Shown here: piece by piece, positions 15,976 to 24,878 of the stretch
How positions within the stretch are numbered: the first letter of the stretch is position 1
Layout of the letters: each line of letters opens with the position of its first letter
Origin: an uncultured Desulfovibrio sp.
GTDB lineage: Bacteria; Desulfobacterota; Desulfovibrionia; Desulfovibrionales; Desulfovibrionaceae
Length of the DNA stretch: 64,000 nucleotides
NCBI GenBank assembly: GCA_913060505.1
Contig: CAJXRQ010000012.1
Span: 19,648 to 83,647 of the forward strand
Direction: 5' to 3'
Notes under the pieces: generated by a model
The model's database searches: none
Told to the model about the DNA's origin: nothing
The model's input: only the letters and a program-made list of their open reading frames with translations
Position numbers and translations under genes: made by a program

Positions 15976-17294
15976 AATCCAACCACATCTACATAAAGTT
16001 TTTTTCCGCAGTCACGATCATGCTGGCGGTGCTGATGATCGTTGTCGGCACTACTTTTTATCTGGTTTCCGACCAGTTGGCCTCCATCCATACCCGCCCC
16101 GTTGCCGCGGTAGCCTCCTCCATCATGGCCGATGCACAGGGAAGACAACCCGATCTCTCCACAGAAAAAAGCAAACATTATTTCATGAAGGTGGCCCGTG
16201 GCATCAACGGGTTGATATGGATCACCGACTCCACAGACAAAGTCATCTTCAAAACTTTTGAAGGCATGCCGCCTTCGCCGCATATCCTGTCCACAAGCAA
16301 AGGCAAGGAAGGCGCGGCCCCGGTACTCCTGCACGATGGCACCCGCGGCAATATGCACTTCGCCTTCAACTCGGACTGGCACAAGGAAACCAATACGCTC
16401 TTTTCTTTGGGGCTGGCCGCTTCCGTGCTGACCATTGCGTTACTGAGCTGGCCAGCGGCCCGCTATGTGGCCCGTCCGCTCAACCATGTGCGGGAAACCA
16501 TGGCCCGATTCGCGGAAGGCGACCTTTCGGCAAGAACCAGCATGGCCCGCTACCGGGAAGGTGAAATCAGCATGCTGGGAGAGACATACAACAAAATGGC
16601 CGACAGCATAGTGCGCATGATCGAGAGCAATCAGGAACTGGCCACAAACGTATCCCATGAAATGCGCAGTCCCCTTGCACGGCTGACCATTCTTCAACAA
16701 ACACTTACCGAGCGTCTTTCCGACACGGACAACAAACGGGTTTCCTCTCTGCTCAAGAACATGAACCTGGAAATCCAGGCCATGGACAATCTCATCGGCC
16801 GCATACTGCAATTCTCCAAGATGCATTTGCGCCCGGAGCCGCATCGGGACATCAACCTTGTTCAGGTGTTGGAAAGTGTCGTTGAAACCTACGCCCCATA
16901 CCAACGGGAAAAAGACATTCGCCTCGACGTGTTTGCGCCTGACGAAGTCATATGCCGGGTAGGTGAAGAATCCATGCTATGGCTGATGGAAAACGTGATG
17001 GGCAATGCCGTCAAGTACACGCCTGAAAAAGGCCGGATCGTCATAACCATGCGCACCGAGGACAACCAGGGTGTTTTCGAGGTGACCAATACTTCCCCCC
17101 GTCTCCCCGAGCATGAATTGAAAGCCATCTTCAAACCGTTCCATCGCGGTTCGAATCATAGCGGAGAAGGTTCCGGGGTGGGATTGGCCATTGTGGGGCG
17201 CATCGTCGAGACCCTGAACGGGACCGTCCAGGCCAGCAATGCTGCCACCGGATTTCGGCTGACTGTGCGTATTCCCGTCACAGGTCAAGCCTGA
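15972..17294 (+). CDS. Membrane sensor histidine kinase (CpxA-like)
   Basis: A 440-residue kinase. Membrane segment about 9-32, periplasmic loop about 33-140, second membrane segment about 143-162, HAMP about 163-216, dimerisation domain with the H-box NVSHEMRSPLARL (His 229), N-box ENVMGNAVKY, and G-boxes ending GSGVGLAIVGRIV. NVSHE-x-R-x-PL-x-RL is CpxA-like. It is encoded with its regulator (ATGA overlap). The periplasmic loop is about 110 residues and probably senses envelope state; no ligand motif was recognised. Confidence 0.9.
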   Translation: MKSNHIYIKFFSAVTIMLAVLMIVVGTTFYLVSDQLASIHTRPVAAVASSIMADAQGRQPDLSTEKSKHYFMKVARGINGLIWITDSTDKVIFKTFEGMPPSPHILSTSKGKEGAAPVLLHDGTRGNMHFAFNSDWHKETNTLFSLGLAASVLTIALLSWPAARYVARPLNHVRETMARFAEGDLSARTSMARYREGEISMLGETYNKMADSIVRMIESNQELATNVSHEMRSPLARLTILQQTLTERLSDTDNKRVSSLLKNMNLEIQAMDNLIGRILQFSKMHLRPEPHRDINLVQVLESVVETYAPYQREKDIRLDVFAPDEVICRVGEESMLWLMENVMGNAVKYTPEKGRIVITMRTEDNQGVFEVTNTSPRLPEHELKAIFKPFHRGSNHSGEGSGVGLAIVGRIVETLNGTVQASNAATGFRLTVRIPVTGQA

Positions 17295-17305
17295 ACCCAT
17301 AGCCC

Positions 17306-17335
17306 AAAAAAAAGGATCGCCCTTTCGAGCGATCC
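17306..17335 (-). terminator. Terminator between the CpxA-like and the 78-residue genes
   Basis: GGATCGC (17314-17320) pairs with GCGATCC (17329-17335) around an eight-base loop. On the minus strand it is followed by eight T, serving the 78-residue gene; in the plus direction it may weakly end the kinase transcript (CCTTATTACTT follows). Confidence 0.75.
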
Positions 17336-17368
17336 CCTTATTACTTCTTTCTTCCTGCAACAGCGGAA

Positions 17369-17605
17369 TCATTCATTCCCGTTGTCCAGTGCGTTGTCCG
17401 CAGCATCGCGGATCGTTTCAAGCGCCTTACCCCGCTCCTGGGCCAGCTTTTTCCACTTTTTCTTTTCCTTCTTGACCGCTTCGACGGTGTAGAGAAGATC
17501 CCGAATGGTGTGGGCCGGATATCCGTGTCTGGCATACCGGCCCTTGCGCAACTCTTCGTCGTTGCGTTGGCGCAGGGCGTTCAATTGGCTCGCGTTCAAA
17601 ATCAT
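17369..17605 (-). CDS. Small charged protein of unknown function
   Basis: A 78-residue soluble protein rich in Lys, Glu and Arg, predicted almost entirely helical, with a possible coiled coil at about 38-65 (VEAVKKEKKKWKKLAQERGK). The ribosome site is weak (GGGTAA). It follows nrdD on the same strand after about 160 bases and has its own terminator, which supports it being a real gene. No family recognised. Confidence 0.6.
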   Translation of the reverse strand: MILNASQLNALRQRNDEELRKGRYARHGYPAHTIRDLLYTVEAVKKEKKKWKKLAQERGKALETIRDAADNALDNGNE

Positions 17606-17727
17606 GTTTTACGCTTTACCCGTTGCAGAACAGGGTGTCCATACCATTACAGAACGCCTTGGAGAGCCCGTATCGAACGGCATTTCGGCAGAAACTCCGG
17701 CATGTTCTGCCTGCTCGGGAGGAATAT

Positions 17728-17753
17728 CCGGGGAACGGAAAACAGCTCCCCGG
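17728..17753 (-). terminator. Hairpin downstream of nrdD, possible terminator
   Basis: CCGGGGA and TCCCCGG form a seven-pair stem with a twelve-base loop, 13 bases after the nrdD stop codon. No T-run follows, so it may be an RNA 3'-end stabiliser or a factor-dependent site rather than an intrinsic terminator. Confidence 0.35.
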
Positions 17754-17765
17754 AATAGTATCGGG

Positions 17766-19832
17766 TTATCCGCAGCAGCACACGCTATCCATGGTGTATT
17801 CAGTGCGGTCCTTGTATTCCTGCTGCTTGCCCTTGTTCCAACGGCTCACAGGACGATAGTACCCCACCACACGGGTGTAGACTTCGGCTTCCTTGCCGCA
17901 CTTGGGGCAATCAAAGTGTTCACCCGCAAGGTAACCGTGCTCCTCACAAATGGAGAAAGTCGGTGTCAACGAGATATACGGAATCTTGGTATTGGTCATG
18001 GCTTTGATCAGGAAGCTCTTGACGCTTTCCTCGTCCGGTGCGGCCTCGCCAATGAAGGAGTGGAATACCGTGCCACCGTTGTACTGGGTCTGCAACTGGT
18101 TCTGATGTTCCAGCGCAAAGAGCACGTCCGTGGTGATGCCCACAGGCAGCAAGGTGGAGTTGGTGTAATAGGGAACTTCCTCGCTGCCGGCGGTGATGAT
18201 GTCCGAGTACAGGTTGCGGTCGATCTTCGCCAGACGATAGCAGGTGCCTTCGCCCGGAGTGGCTTCGAGGTTGTAGAGGTTGCCGGTCTCTTCCTGAAAA
18301 TCCACAACCAGACGACGCAGCTGTTCCAGTACACGTCGCATCAGCCTTACGCCAGCTTCGGATTCAATGCCCTTGCCCAGCAGGTTCAGGCAGGCTTCGT
18401 GGCCACCGATGACGCCGATGGTGGAGAAATGGCCCTTGTAGCCATTTTTCAGGTAGCGGCGGGAATACGGGAACATACCCGCGTCCAGGCTCTTCTGGAT
18501 CATCTTGCGCTTGAACTCCAAAGAGTCGCGAGCCATTTCCGCGTACTCGGTGATCAGATCGATGAAGTCTTCTTCATTGTGGGCAAGATAGGCCAGCTTG
18601 GGAAGGTTCAGGGTCACGACGCCGATGGAACCGGTCAGGTCGCCTGCACCAAACAGGCCACCGGTCTTTTTGCGGATTTCGCGCAGGTCCATCTGCAAGC
18701 GGCAGCACATGGAACGGACATCTTCGGGATTCAGGTCCGAGTTGATGAAGTTCTGGAAATACGGTGCGCCGTAGCGGGCGGTCATCTTGAGCAGCAGTTT
18801 CCCCTCTTCGGAATCCCAGGCGAAATCCGGGGTCACGTTGTAGGTGGGGATGGGGAAAGAGAAGATGCGTCCGTCCGCATCGCCTTCCAGCATGACCTCA
18901 AGGAAGGCCCGGTTGATCATGGCCATTTCCTCGGCGTACTCGCCGTAGGTAGAATCCTGAAGTTCTCCCCCGATGATCACGGCTTCCTTGGCGATGTGCG
19001 CAGGCGGCGTGAAGTCCAGCGTGAAGTTGGTAAACGGGCTTTGTCCGCCCCAACGGGAGGTGGTATTCAGGTTGAAGATCAGCTTCTGCATCTGCTGCTT
19101 GACGTCGTCATAGGACAAGCCGTCATGTCGCACGAACGGAGCCAGATAGGTATCGACGTTGTTGAACGCCTGTGCTCCGGCCCACTCGTTCTGGAGCGTG
19201 CCCAAGAAGTTCACTATCTGTCCGCAGGCAGCATCAAAATGCTGGGCCGGGGACGAGCAGCAACGGTCCTTGAGATTGAACCCTTCCAGCAACAGATCGC
19301 GCAGGCTCCAGCCCGAGCAATAGCCGGCAAGGCCAAAGGAAAGGTCGTGAATATGCATATAGCCGTGGGTATGGGCTTCACGGATTTCCTCGGGATATTT
19401 CTCCAGCACGTAACGGGCCTGAACCGATCCGGCCATGTGCAGAATCAGCCCCTGAAACGAATGAACCATGTTGGAGTTCTCGTTCACGCGCCAGTCGGTG
19501 TGGTCCAGATAGGTTTCAACCATACCGGCCACGTCCATGTAGGCCTGATTCTGTTTTCTGAGTTCCCGGCGTTTTTCACGATAGATGATGTAGCGTTCCG
19601 CGACCTTGTACAGGCGGGCTTCCATGAGCACCTGTTGGACTGTGTCCTGGACCATTTCCTGCTCGGGGATATCTACCTCGTCCAACCGCTTTTCCACTTT
19701 TTTCGCCAGACGTTTGGACAAGAGCGGATCTTTGATTCCGCTGCCTTTGAGAGCCTTGAAAATGGCGTTGCCGATGCGGTCCAAGGACCACGTTTCCAGG
19801 CAACCGTCGCGTTTGAGAATCTGTTTTGGCAT
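17766..19832 (-). CDS. nrdD: Anaerobic (class III) ribonucleoside-triphosphate reductase
   Basis: A 688-residue glycyl-radical enzyme that makes dNTPs from NTPs without oxygen. N-terminal ATP-cone (about 1-90), large barrel domain, C-terminal zinc site (CPKCGK paired with the terminal CCC), and the glycyl-radical segment RVVGYYRP (about 655). The ATG follows GGAG by eight bases; the longer frame upstream reads into the leader. A cobalamin riboswitch precedes it, implying shut-off when B12 is plentiful and a B12-dependent class II enzyme can take over. The activating enzyme NrdG is not adjacent and is not found in the window, so it must be encoded elsewhere. Confidence 0.94.
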   Translation of the reverse strand: MPKQILKRDGCLETWSLDRIGNAIFKALKGSGIKDPLLSKRLAKKVEKRLDEVDIPEQEMVQDTVQQVLMEARLYKVAERYIIYREKRRELRKQNQAYMDVAGMVETYLDHTDWRVNENSNMVHSFQGLILHMAGSVQARYVLEKYPEEIREAHTHGYMHIHDLSFGLAGYCSGWSLRDLLLEGFNLKDRCCSSPAQHFDAACGQIVNFLGTLQNEWAGAQAFNNVDTYLAPFVRHDGLSYDDVKQQMQKLIFNLNTTSRWGGQSPFTNFTLDFTPPAHIAKEAVIIGGELQDSTYGEYAEEMAMINRAFLEVMLEGDADGRIFSFPIPTYNVTPDFAWDSEEGKLLLKMTARYGAPYFQNFINSDLNPEDVRSMCCRLQMDLREIRKKTGGLFGAGDLTGSIGVVTLNLPKLAYLAHNEEDFIDLITEYAEMARDSLEFKRKMIQKSLDAGMFPYSRRYLKNGYKGHFSTIGVIGGHEACLNLLGKGIESEAGVRLMRRVLEQLRRLVVDFQEETGNLYNLEATPGEGTCYRLAKIDRNLYSDIITAGSEEVPYYTNSTLLPVGITTDVLFALEHQNQLQTQYNGGTVFHSFIGEAAPDEESVKSFLIKAMTNTKIPYISLTPTFSICEEHGYLAGEHFDCPKCGKEAEVYTRVVGYYRPVSRWNKGKQQEYKDRTEYTMDSVCCCG

Positions 19833-20011
19833 GCAATGAACTCCGGAAAAGACGACAGAAAAGGCCATGAAGGCTCGGAATCGTGCCATCTTTACGTCAG
19901 GGCCGGGCTTGTATGTTCAAAACGGCTGAACCATCTTGAGCCCCGGCAATTATCGGGTAATACGAATTTCGTGCCCGCAGCCGATATCCTCGTACCGATC
20001 ACGGTCAGAAA

Positions 20012-20172
20012 TGCTTCAGCAGGTTTTCTGGCTTACCCGTCCTTCCCAACCGGCCTTCAGGCCAGTCAAGCAGACGGGAATCACAGTGGCGGGACCGCTC
20101 CGGATTTTCACCGGATTTCCCTGAACGGCGCAAAAGCCGCCTGAAGTGTCTCGTTGCTTCGAACAGACACTT
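20012..20172 (-). promoter_or_regulatory. Cobalamin (B12) riboswitch upstream of nrdD
   Basis: Read on the minus strand, the leader contains the diagnostic core GGTGAAAATCCGGAGCGG, continuing into GTCCCGCCACTGTGA (the B12 box region, about 20081-20115). It is followed by GAAGGCCGG and, near the 3' end, GCCAGAAAACCTGC (about 20021-20034). An eight-pair hairpin (AAGTGTCT/AGACACTT, 20144-20172) stands at its 5' side. It ends about 180 bases before the nrdD ATG. The expression platform is not clear: no hairpin with a T-run is visible, so translational control is possible. Identity is confident; exact limits are approximate. Confidence 0.93.
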
Positions 20173-20270
20173 TTAAACTACAGGAAGCCTCTTTCGTCAA
20201 GAGAGGAATATCATTTCTCCCGACAGCATGGTCGAGGGGAAATACATTTTTCCTATAAAATTACGGACAC

Positions 20271-21590
20271 TTATACCAAAGCAACAAGATCATAGATTTT
20301 TGAATCTTCCACCTCGGCCTGCACGATGGTTCCGGGCGTGAGTTCCGTTCCCGGCTGGGCACTCACGTAGGTGACGCCGTCAACATCGGGAGCCTGAAAC
20401 CAGGTTCGCCCTACAAACAATCCGGGCCATTCCGGCGAGGGTTCTTCAACCAGCACTGGAAGCGTCTCGCCCACGTATCCGGCCATGATTTCCTCGGAAA
20501 TACCTGCCTGCAACTCCATGATTGCGTCACGCCGTTCCAGCTTGATTTCATCCGGAACCTGATTGTCCATGGCCGCCGCGGGAGTGCCGTCCTCCGGCCA
20601 ATACGGGAACACGCCCAGATGGTGAAAACGGGTTTGGTGTACAAAGTCCATGAGCCGTTCGAAATGTTCTTCCGTTTCCCCCGGATAGCCGACAATCAAC
20701 GTTGTGCGCAGTGCTGCTTCGGGGAAGAATTCCCGAACCCTGTTCACGACCTTTTCCGGGTTGCGGGCAAAGGGGCGTCCCATGGAAGCCAGCACGTCCG
20801 GATGCGCATGTTGCAGCGGAATATCAAAATACGGCAAAAACGGTTTTCCGGCGTCCCGCAGAAAAGAAAGCAGATTTCTGGTCAGACCAGCCGGGTAGAG
20901 ATACATGAGCCGCAACCATTCCAGTCCCGGAACTGGTAAAAGCCGTTCCATCAATTGCTGCAAGCCGTTTTCCAGCCCGAGGTCCGATCCGTAATGGGTG
21001 GAATCCTGCCCCACCACGACCAGTTCCGGTACCCCCTGAGCCACAAGGGATTCGGCCTCGGCCGCCAGATAATCCACACTCCAGCTTTTGTGCGGTCCAC
21101 GGATGGAAGGAATGGTACAGAAACGGCAGTCGTGGGAACATCCCTCGCTGATCTTCAGATAGGCATACCCCGGCCCGGTGCTCAGGCTGCGCGGCAGGTC
21201 GGCATCCGCTTCGCGATCCAGAGCCCTGCGGACCAGTCCGGGCCATGCGTCCAGATCGTCCGTGGTAAGCCAGAGGTCCACTTCGGGCATTTCCCTGGCA
21301 AGATCTTCACCATAGCGGCTTACCAGACATCCGGCCACGGCCAACACCGGACGTGGCCCATCCAGTTCTTCCATATCCGCTACTGCGCCCAAAATCGTGG
21401 AAACCGATTCCTCCACCGCAGGTTCGATAAAGCCGCAGGTATTGATCAGCACCAGTTCTGCGTCCGCAACGTCGTCCACGGGATGGACTCCCTGCCCCAA
21501 TGCCCCCAACAGCCGTTCGGTGTCCACACGGTTCTTGGGGCACCCCAGACTGATGGTCATAACCCCGATATCCGTATTTCTTGCGCCCAT
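20271..21590 (-). CDS. rimO: Ribosomal protein S12 methylthiotransferase
   Basis: A 439-residue radical-SAM enzyme that adds a methylthio group to an Asp of ribosomal protein S12. N-terminal UPF0004 domain with ISLGCPKNRVDTE and further cysteines in NTCGF and AGCLV; radical-SAM motif CSHDCRFC (about 160); C-terminal TRAM domain (about 375-439). SLGCPKN-x-VD and the length favour RimO over the tRNA enzyme MiaB. ATG at 21590 with AGGA nine bases upstream; the longer frame overlaps the divergent promoter region of the kinase gene. Confidence 0.94.
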   Translation of the reverse strand: MGARNTDIGVMTISLGCPKNRVDTERLLGALGQGVHPVDDVADAELVLINTCGFIEPAVEESVSTILGAVADMEELDGPRPVLAVAGCLVSRYGEDLAREMPEVDLWLTTDDLDAWPGLVRRALDREADADLPRSLSTGPGYAYLKISEGCSHDCRFCTIPSIRGPHKSWSVDYLAAEAESLVAQGVPELVVVGQDSTHYGSDLGLENGLQQLMERLLPVPGLEWLRLMYLYPAGLTRNLLSFLRDAGKPFLPYFDIPLQHAHPDVLASMGRPFARNPEKVVNRVREFFPEAALRTTLIVGYPGETEEHFERLMDFVHQTRFHHLGVFPYWPEDGTPAAAMDNQVPDEIKLERRDAIMELQAGISEEIMAGYVGETLPVLVEEPSPEWPGLFVGRTWFQAPDVDGVTYVSAQPGTELTPGTIVQAEVEDSKIYDLVALV

Positions 21591-21699
21591 AATAACTTGT
21601 CCTTCCAGAATGTTATAAAAAAACGGCAGGAAACCTTTAACTCCGGCATTGCGCTTTTTCCCCCGCCATGTAGAATACAAGGATAGAATTGTGCCAACA

Positions 21700-23190
21700 A
21701 TGTTAATGGGGGTCTTCGCCGTGTCTGGTCAAGAAGTCAACAACAGAAGGTATGATATCGGCGTAATCGGCGATATCCCGGCTCTGATGGCCTTCTGGGA
21801 ACTGTTCCGAGACAAAACAAATCACGCGGTTCTCCGCGAGATAGGCATTGTTGCGGCCGCTTTTCCGGGCCAGCAGGGGCTTCCCGGCATCTATGATTCA
21901 CCCGCCGTGATCCCGACCTACCCCGGATATCACGAGATGCTGGAGAAGCACCCGGAAATCAACATGGTCATTGAGGCAACAGGCCGTCAATCCCTGCTGT
22001 CCGAACTTCGGGCGACCCTGCCTTCGGACATAACGCTGGTGGAACGGGCCGCAGCCAATTTCTTCATCAATCTGCTCACGCAGGACAAGATGTGGATCGC
22101 CTGCAAGCTGGACTTGTTGCATACGCAAAGCATGCTCAAGACCATCATCGACCAGATGGACGAGGAAATCCTGTTTCTGGACACGGAAGGGCGCGTGCTG
22201 GACCTGAACCGTAAATGCCTTGAACGAACCGGGTTGAGCAAGAGCCAGGCGGTGGGTGAACTGCTCAACAATGTATTTTGTGGGCTGGGAGACATCGGAT
22301 GCGGCTTGCCGCTGGATTCCACAATCAAAAAAGGGGAACCGTGCGAAGCCCTGGCCTCGCAGGTCGATGATGACGGCCGTGTTCGCTATTACCGCGTGTA
22401 TGCCTACCCCATCTTCGACGAGGCTGGCATTTTGTGCAATGTGGTCGCCATGCGGCGGGACATCACCCGGCGCATGGAAATGGAACAGCGGCTTCAGCAA
22501 TCCGAAAAGCTGGCGTCCATTGGTGAACTGTCCACCTACATTGCCCATGAAATCCGCAACCCGCTTTTCACCATCAGCGGGTTCGCCAACTCCCTGATGC
22601 GCAGCAAGGATGCCAACGACTCCATCCGCGAAAAGCTTTCCATCATCCTTACGGAATCGCGGCGGCTCGACGAGATTCTGAAAAGCATTATCAATTTCAC
22701 TCGCCCCACCGAGGCCGAGGCCACCAGCGTGGAGCTCAACGAGCTGACCACATCCACCATGGAGGTCATGGGCATTGGCCTCTCCAATCAGGGCATCCGG
22801 TTGGTTCTGGAGCTGGAAGCAGGCGTGGCACAGGCCAAGGCCAACCCGGAAGTCATCAAGCAATGCCTGATAAATCTTGTTAAGAACGCTGTAGAAGCCA
22901 TGCCCGACGGCGGAATTCTCACGATAGCCACAGGCATGACTCGTGATTACGCGACACTGACAGTCACGGACACTGGCGTGGGCATCTCCGCCAAAATCCG
23001 GGACAAGGTATTCAGTCCGTTCTTCAGCACCAAGGGCAAGGGATCAGGACTCGGTCTGGCCATGACCCGCAAGATTCTCGACGAGATCGGCGGCGAAGTG
23101 GACCTGACCAGCAAGGAAGAAGAAGGCACCGCCATCACCCTGTTGTTGCCGCCACTTCTCGCGGTTGCGAATTCCGGGGGGCAAGGGTAG
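21700..23190 (+). CDS. Histidine kinase with Rossmann-like N-terminal domain and PAS domain
   Basis: A ~496-residue soluble sensor kinase. Residues ~17-125 read like an NAD(P)-binding Rossmann fold of the Gfo/Idh or homoserine-dehydrogenase type: GVIGDIPA (about 21-28), a strand plus P, then YPGYHEMLEKHPEINMVIEATG (shown for position, about 75-95). A PAS domain spans about 145-265, then the H-box AHEIRNPLF (His 283), N-box NLVKNAVEAMPDG and G-boxes GSGLGLAMTRKI. No membrane segment, so cytoplasmic. The start is uncertain: ATG 21700 is used, but GTG 21691 and GTG 21721 have comparable ribosome sites. No response regulator is adjacent. Ligand (a dinucleotide is a guess) and target are unknown. 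Confidence 0.82.
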   Translation: MLMGVFAVSGQEVNNRRYDIGVIGDIPALMAFWELFRDKTNHAVLREIGIVAAAFPGQQGLPGIYDSPAVIPTYPGYHEMLEKHPEINMVIEATGRQSLLSELRATLPSDITLVERAAANFFINLLTQDKMWIACKLDLLHTQSMLKTIIDQMDEEILFLDTEGRVLDLNRKCLERTGLSKSQAVGELLNNVFCGLGDIGCGLPLDSTIKKGEPCEALASQVDDDGRVRYYRVYAYPIFDEAGILCNVVAMRRDITRRMEMEQRLQQSEKLASIGELSTYIAHEIRNPLFTISGFANSLMRSKDANDSIREKLSIILTESRRLDEILKSIINFTRPTEAEATSVELNELTTSTMEVMGIGLSNQGIRLVLELEAGVAQAKANPEVIKQCLINLVKNAVEAMPDGGILTIATGMTRDYATLTVTDTGVGISAKIRDKVFSPFFSTKGKGSGLGLAMTRKILDEIGGEVDLTSKEEEGTAITLLLPPLLAVANSGGQG

Positions 23191-23277
23191 AAACACCCGG
23201 ACCACCCAACAGAACCGCAAACAGGCGTGCTGCCGGAAGGCTGTGGCAGGATGCTTGCGCGAGAACGGAGAATATTC

Positions 23278-23886
23278 ATGAAGGCAATAGTGCTGGCCAC
23301 CAACAACAAGGGCAAGATCCGGGAATTCGCACAACTGCTCAAGCCGCTCGGACTTGAGGTCAAACCGCTGTCCGACTACCCGGAGATCGGCGAAATAGTG
23401 GAAGATGGGAAGACGTTCCTGGACAACGCGCTCATCAAGGCGCGCACGGTCAGTGCCAAAACGGGATTGGTGGCTGTGGCCGACGATTCCGGTCTTGAAG
23501 TCGACCACCTGAATGGTGCGCCGGGCGTGTATTCAGCCCGCTTTGCCGGAGATGGTCACGACGACCACGCCAATAACGATAAATTGCTGCACGAGCTCAA
23601 GGGCGTGCCTGACGAGAAGCGCACGGCCCGCTATCGCTGCGTCATGGCTGCGGTGGCTCCCAACGGCGAGGAAATCCACACCGAAGGTTCCTACGAAGGC
23701 AGGATTGCCTATGAATACAAAGGAGAAGGTGGATTCGGCTATGACGTCATCTTCATAGACCCGGAACTGGACAAGCATGTGGCCGAAATCAGTGCCGAGG
23801 TTAAGCATTCCCGTTCGCATCGGGGCAAGGCCATTCGCCGGATGTTGGAGATTTGGCCGGACTTTTGGGCAAAGGCCACCAAATAA
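23278..23886 (+). CDS. rdgB: XTP/dITP diphosphatase (non-canonical purine NTP pyrophosphatase)
   Basis: A 202-residue Ham1/RdgB house-cleaning enzyme that hydrolyses ITP, dITP and XTP to keep deaminated purines out of nucleic acids. LATNNKGKIREF (about 6-17) binds the triphosphate; ADDSGLEVDHLNGAPGVYSARFAG (region 69-92) and the late FGYDVIF and HRGKA segments are family signatures. ATG at 23278; the gene follows the kinase by about 90 bases on the same strand and may share its mRNA. Confidence 0.96.
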   Translation: MKAIVLATNNKGKIREFAQLLKPLGLEVKPLSDYPEIGEIVEDGKTFLDNALIKARTVSAKTGLVAVADDSGLEVDHLNGAPGVYSARFAGDGHDDHANNDKLLHELKGVPDEKRTARYRCVMAAVAPNGEEIHTEGSYEGRIAYEYKGEGGFGYDVIFIDPELDKHVAEISAEVKHSRSHRGKAIRRMLEIWPDFWAKATK

Positions 23887-24381
23887 AACTTTTTTATTGG
23901 GATATTGTGTTTCGGAGTTGCGCGTGAGCGCAACTCCTGCGTTTGAGCGGGAGACTTGGGGACGCGACCAATCAAACAACGAACATATTACAAGCTACCA
24001 GTTAGTGCGAACACGTCATTCTGACGCACGGAACAAAAGCACATTTTTCATCCGACAGGCAGAAAAACAATCACCCTCAATTCCGGCTTGAAGCGCGAGC
24101 CACCAGCCCGCCAAACGATGCAGGGATACCGGATCGCACAGAGCAAAGCGACCGGGATGCGGCCCGAAACCGATTGTTGCGGGATGTGGCGAGGACTTCA
24201 CAGGGGTGACGGGATGCGTGCAGCTTTTTTGCGTATTTTTTTTATGCTTTGGCAATAAAAGTACGTCGGCCCGAAAGGCCGAAATCTCTCTTAAAAAAAT
24301 TAAGGCAATAAAAGACTGCGCGCCAGCGAACAAATGAATCAGCAAGCCACGACATCCGTTCTTCGCCCGTAAAACCAACAA
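23887..24381. other. 495-base intergenic region with hairpins and a short direct repeat
   Basis: No gene is supported here. It holds GGAGTTGCGC-GTGA-GCGCAACTCC (23914-23937), a perfect ten-pair hairpin after rdgB without a T-run. A second hairpin, TCGGCC-CGAAA-GGCCGA, lies near 24268-24284, and GGCAATAAAAG occurs twice (about 24251 and 24303) on either side of it. No tRNA, CRISPR or mobile-element ends are seen. The two hairpins suggest small-RNA or terminator activity but nothing is proven. Confidence 0.5.
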
Positions 24382-24876
24382 TCATGTCTGTTCAGGACAA
24401 AAGTCCATTAACGAACCGGATGTTTTGCGTAAAAGTAACTCGTCATGTCCCTTGATGGCATAGTTCACAAACGTGCCCACCACTGCATAGCCAAGGCGTT
24501 CATACAAGGCCCGCGCCTTGGGGTTGAACGAAGCCACCATGATGAACATGTTCGGAGTACGGGGAAAAACCAATGATTCTGCATGGCGGATCAATCTGGT
24601 GCCCAGCCCTTTTCCCCGCATGTCGTCCCGGACGGCCAGCACGCGCAGATACCCCACGAACGGTCCGGTCATGCAAAGCGACATGAATCCGGCCACGCCG
24701 CCTTGGTCCCCGGCAATGTAAAGATCTCCGGTCGGATCTCCGAGCACGTTCAACATGCGCTCACGCGGCATGCCATATGTGGTCCACGGAGTCGTGCCAC
24801 ACATGATGTCCGCACAGGCTTCCCGCTCAGGGAGCGCGTCCATACCCGCCAGCCGAATGGGAAAGTCTTCAAGCAT
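24382..24876 (-). CDS. GNAT-family N-acetyltransferase
   Basis: A 164-residue acetyl-CoA-dependent acetyltransferase. The acetyl-CoA-binding motif A is LAVRDDMRGKGLGTRLIRHAE (about 80-100, R-x-x-G-x-G/A), followed by the FNPKARALYERLGY motif B (about 117-130). Substrate unknown. Its start lies next to the stop of the upstream kinase gene, so it is probably the last gene of the pgi-kinase-acetyltransferase unit. Confidence 0.85.
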   Translation of the reverse strand: MLEDFPIRLAGMDALPEREACADIMCGTTPWTTYGMPRERMLNVLGDPTGDLYIAGDQGGVAGFMSLCMTGPFVGYLRVLAVRDDMRGKGLGTRLIRHAESLVFPRTPNMFIMVASFNPKARALYERLGYAVVGTFVNYAIKGHDELLLRKTSGSLMDFCPEQT

Positions 24877-24878
24877 AA

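Noticed and set aside
17505..20144. Very long open frame on the plus strand (about 879 codons)
   Set aside because: It is antisense to nrdD and the B12 riboswitch; the codon pattern and motifs belong to the minus strand.
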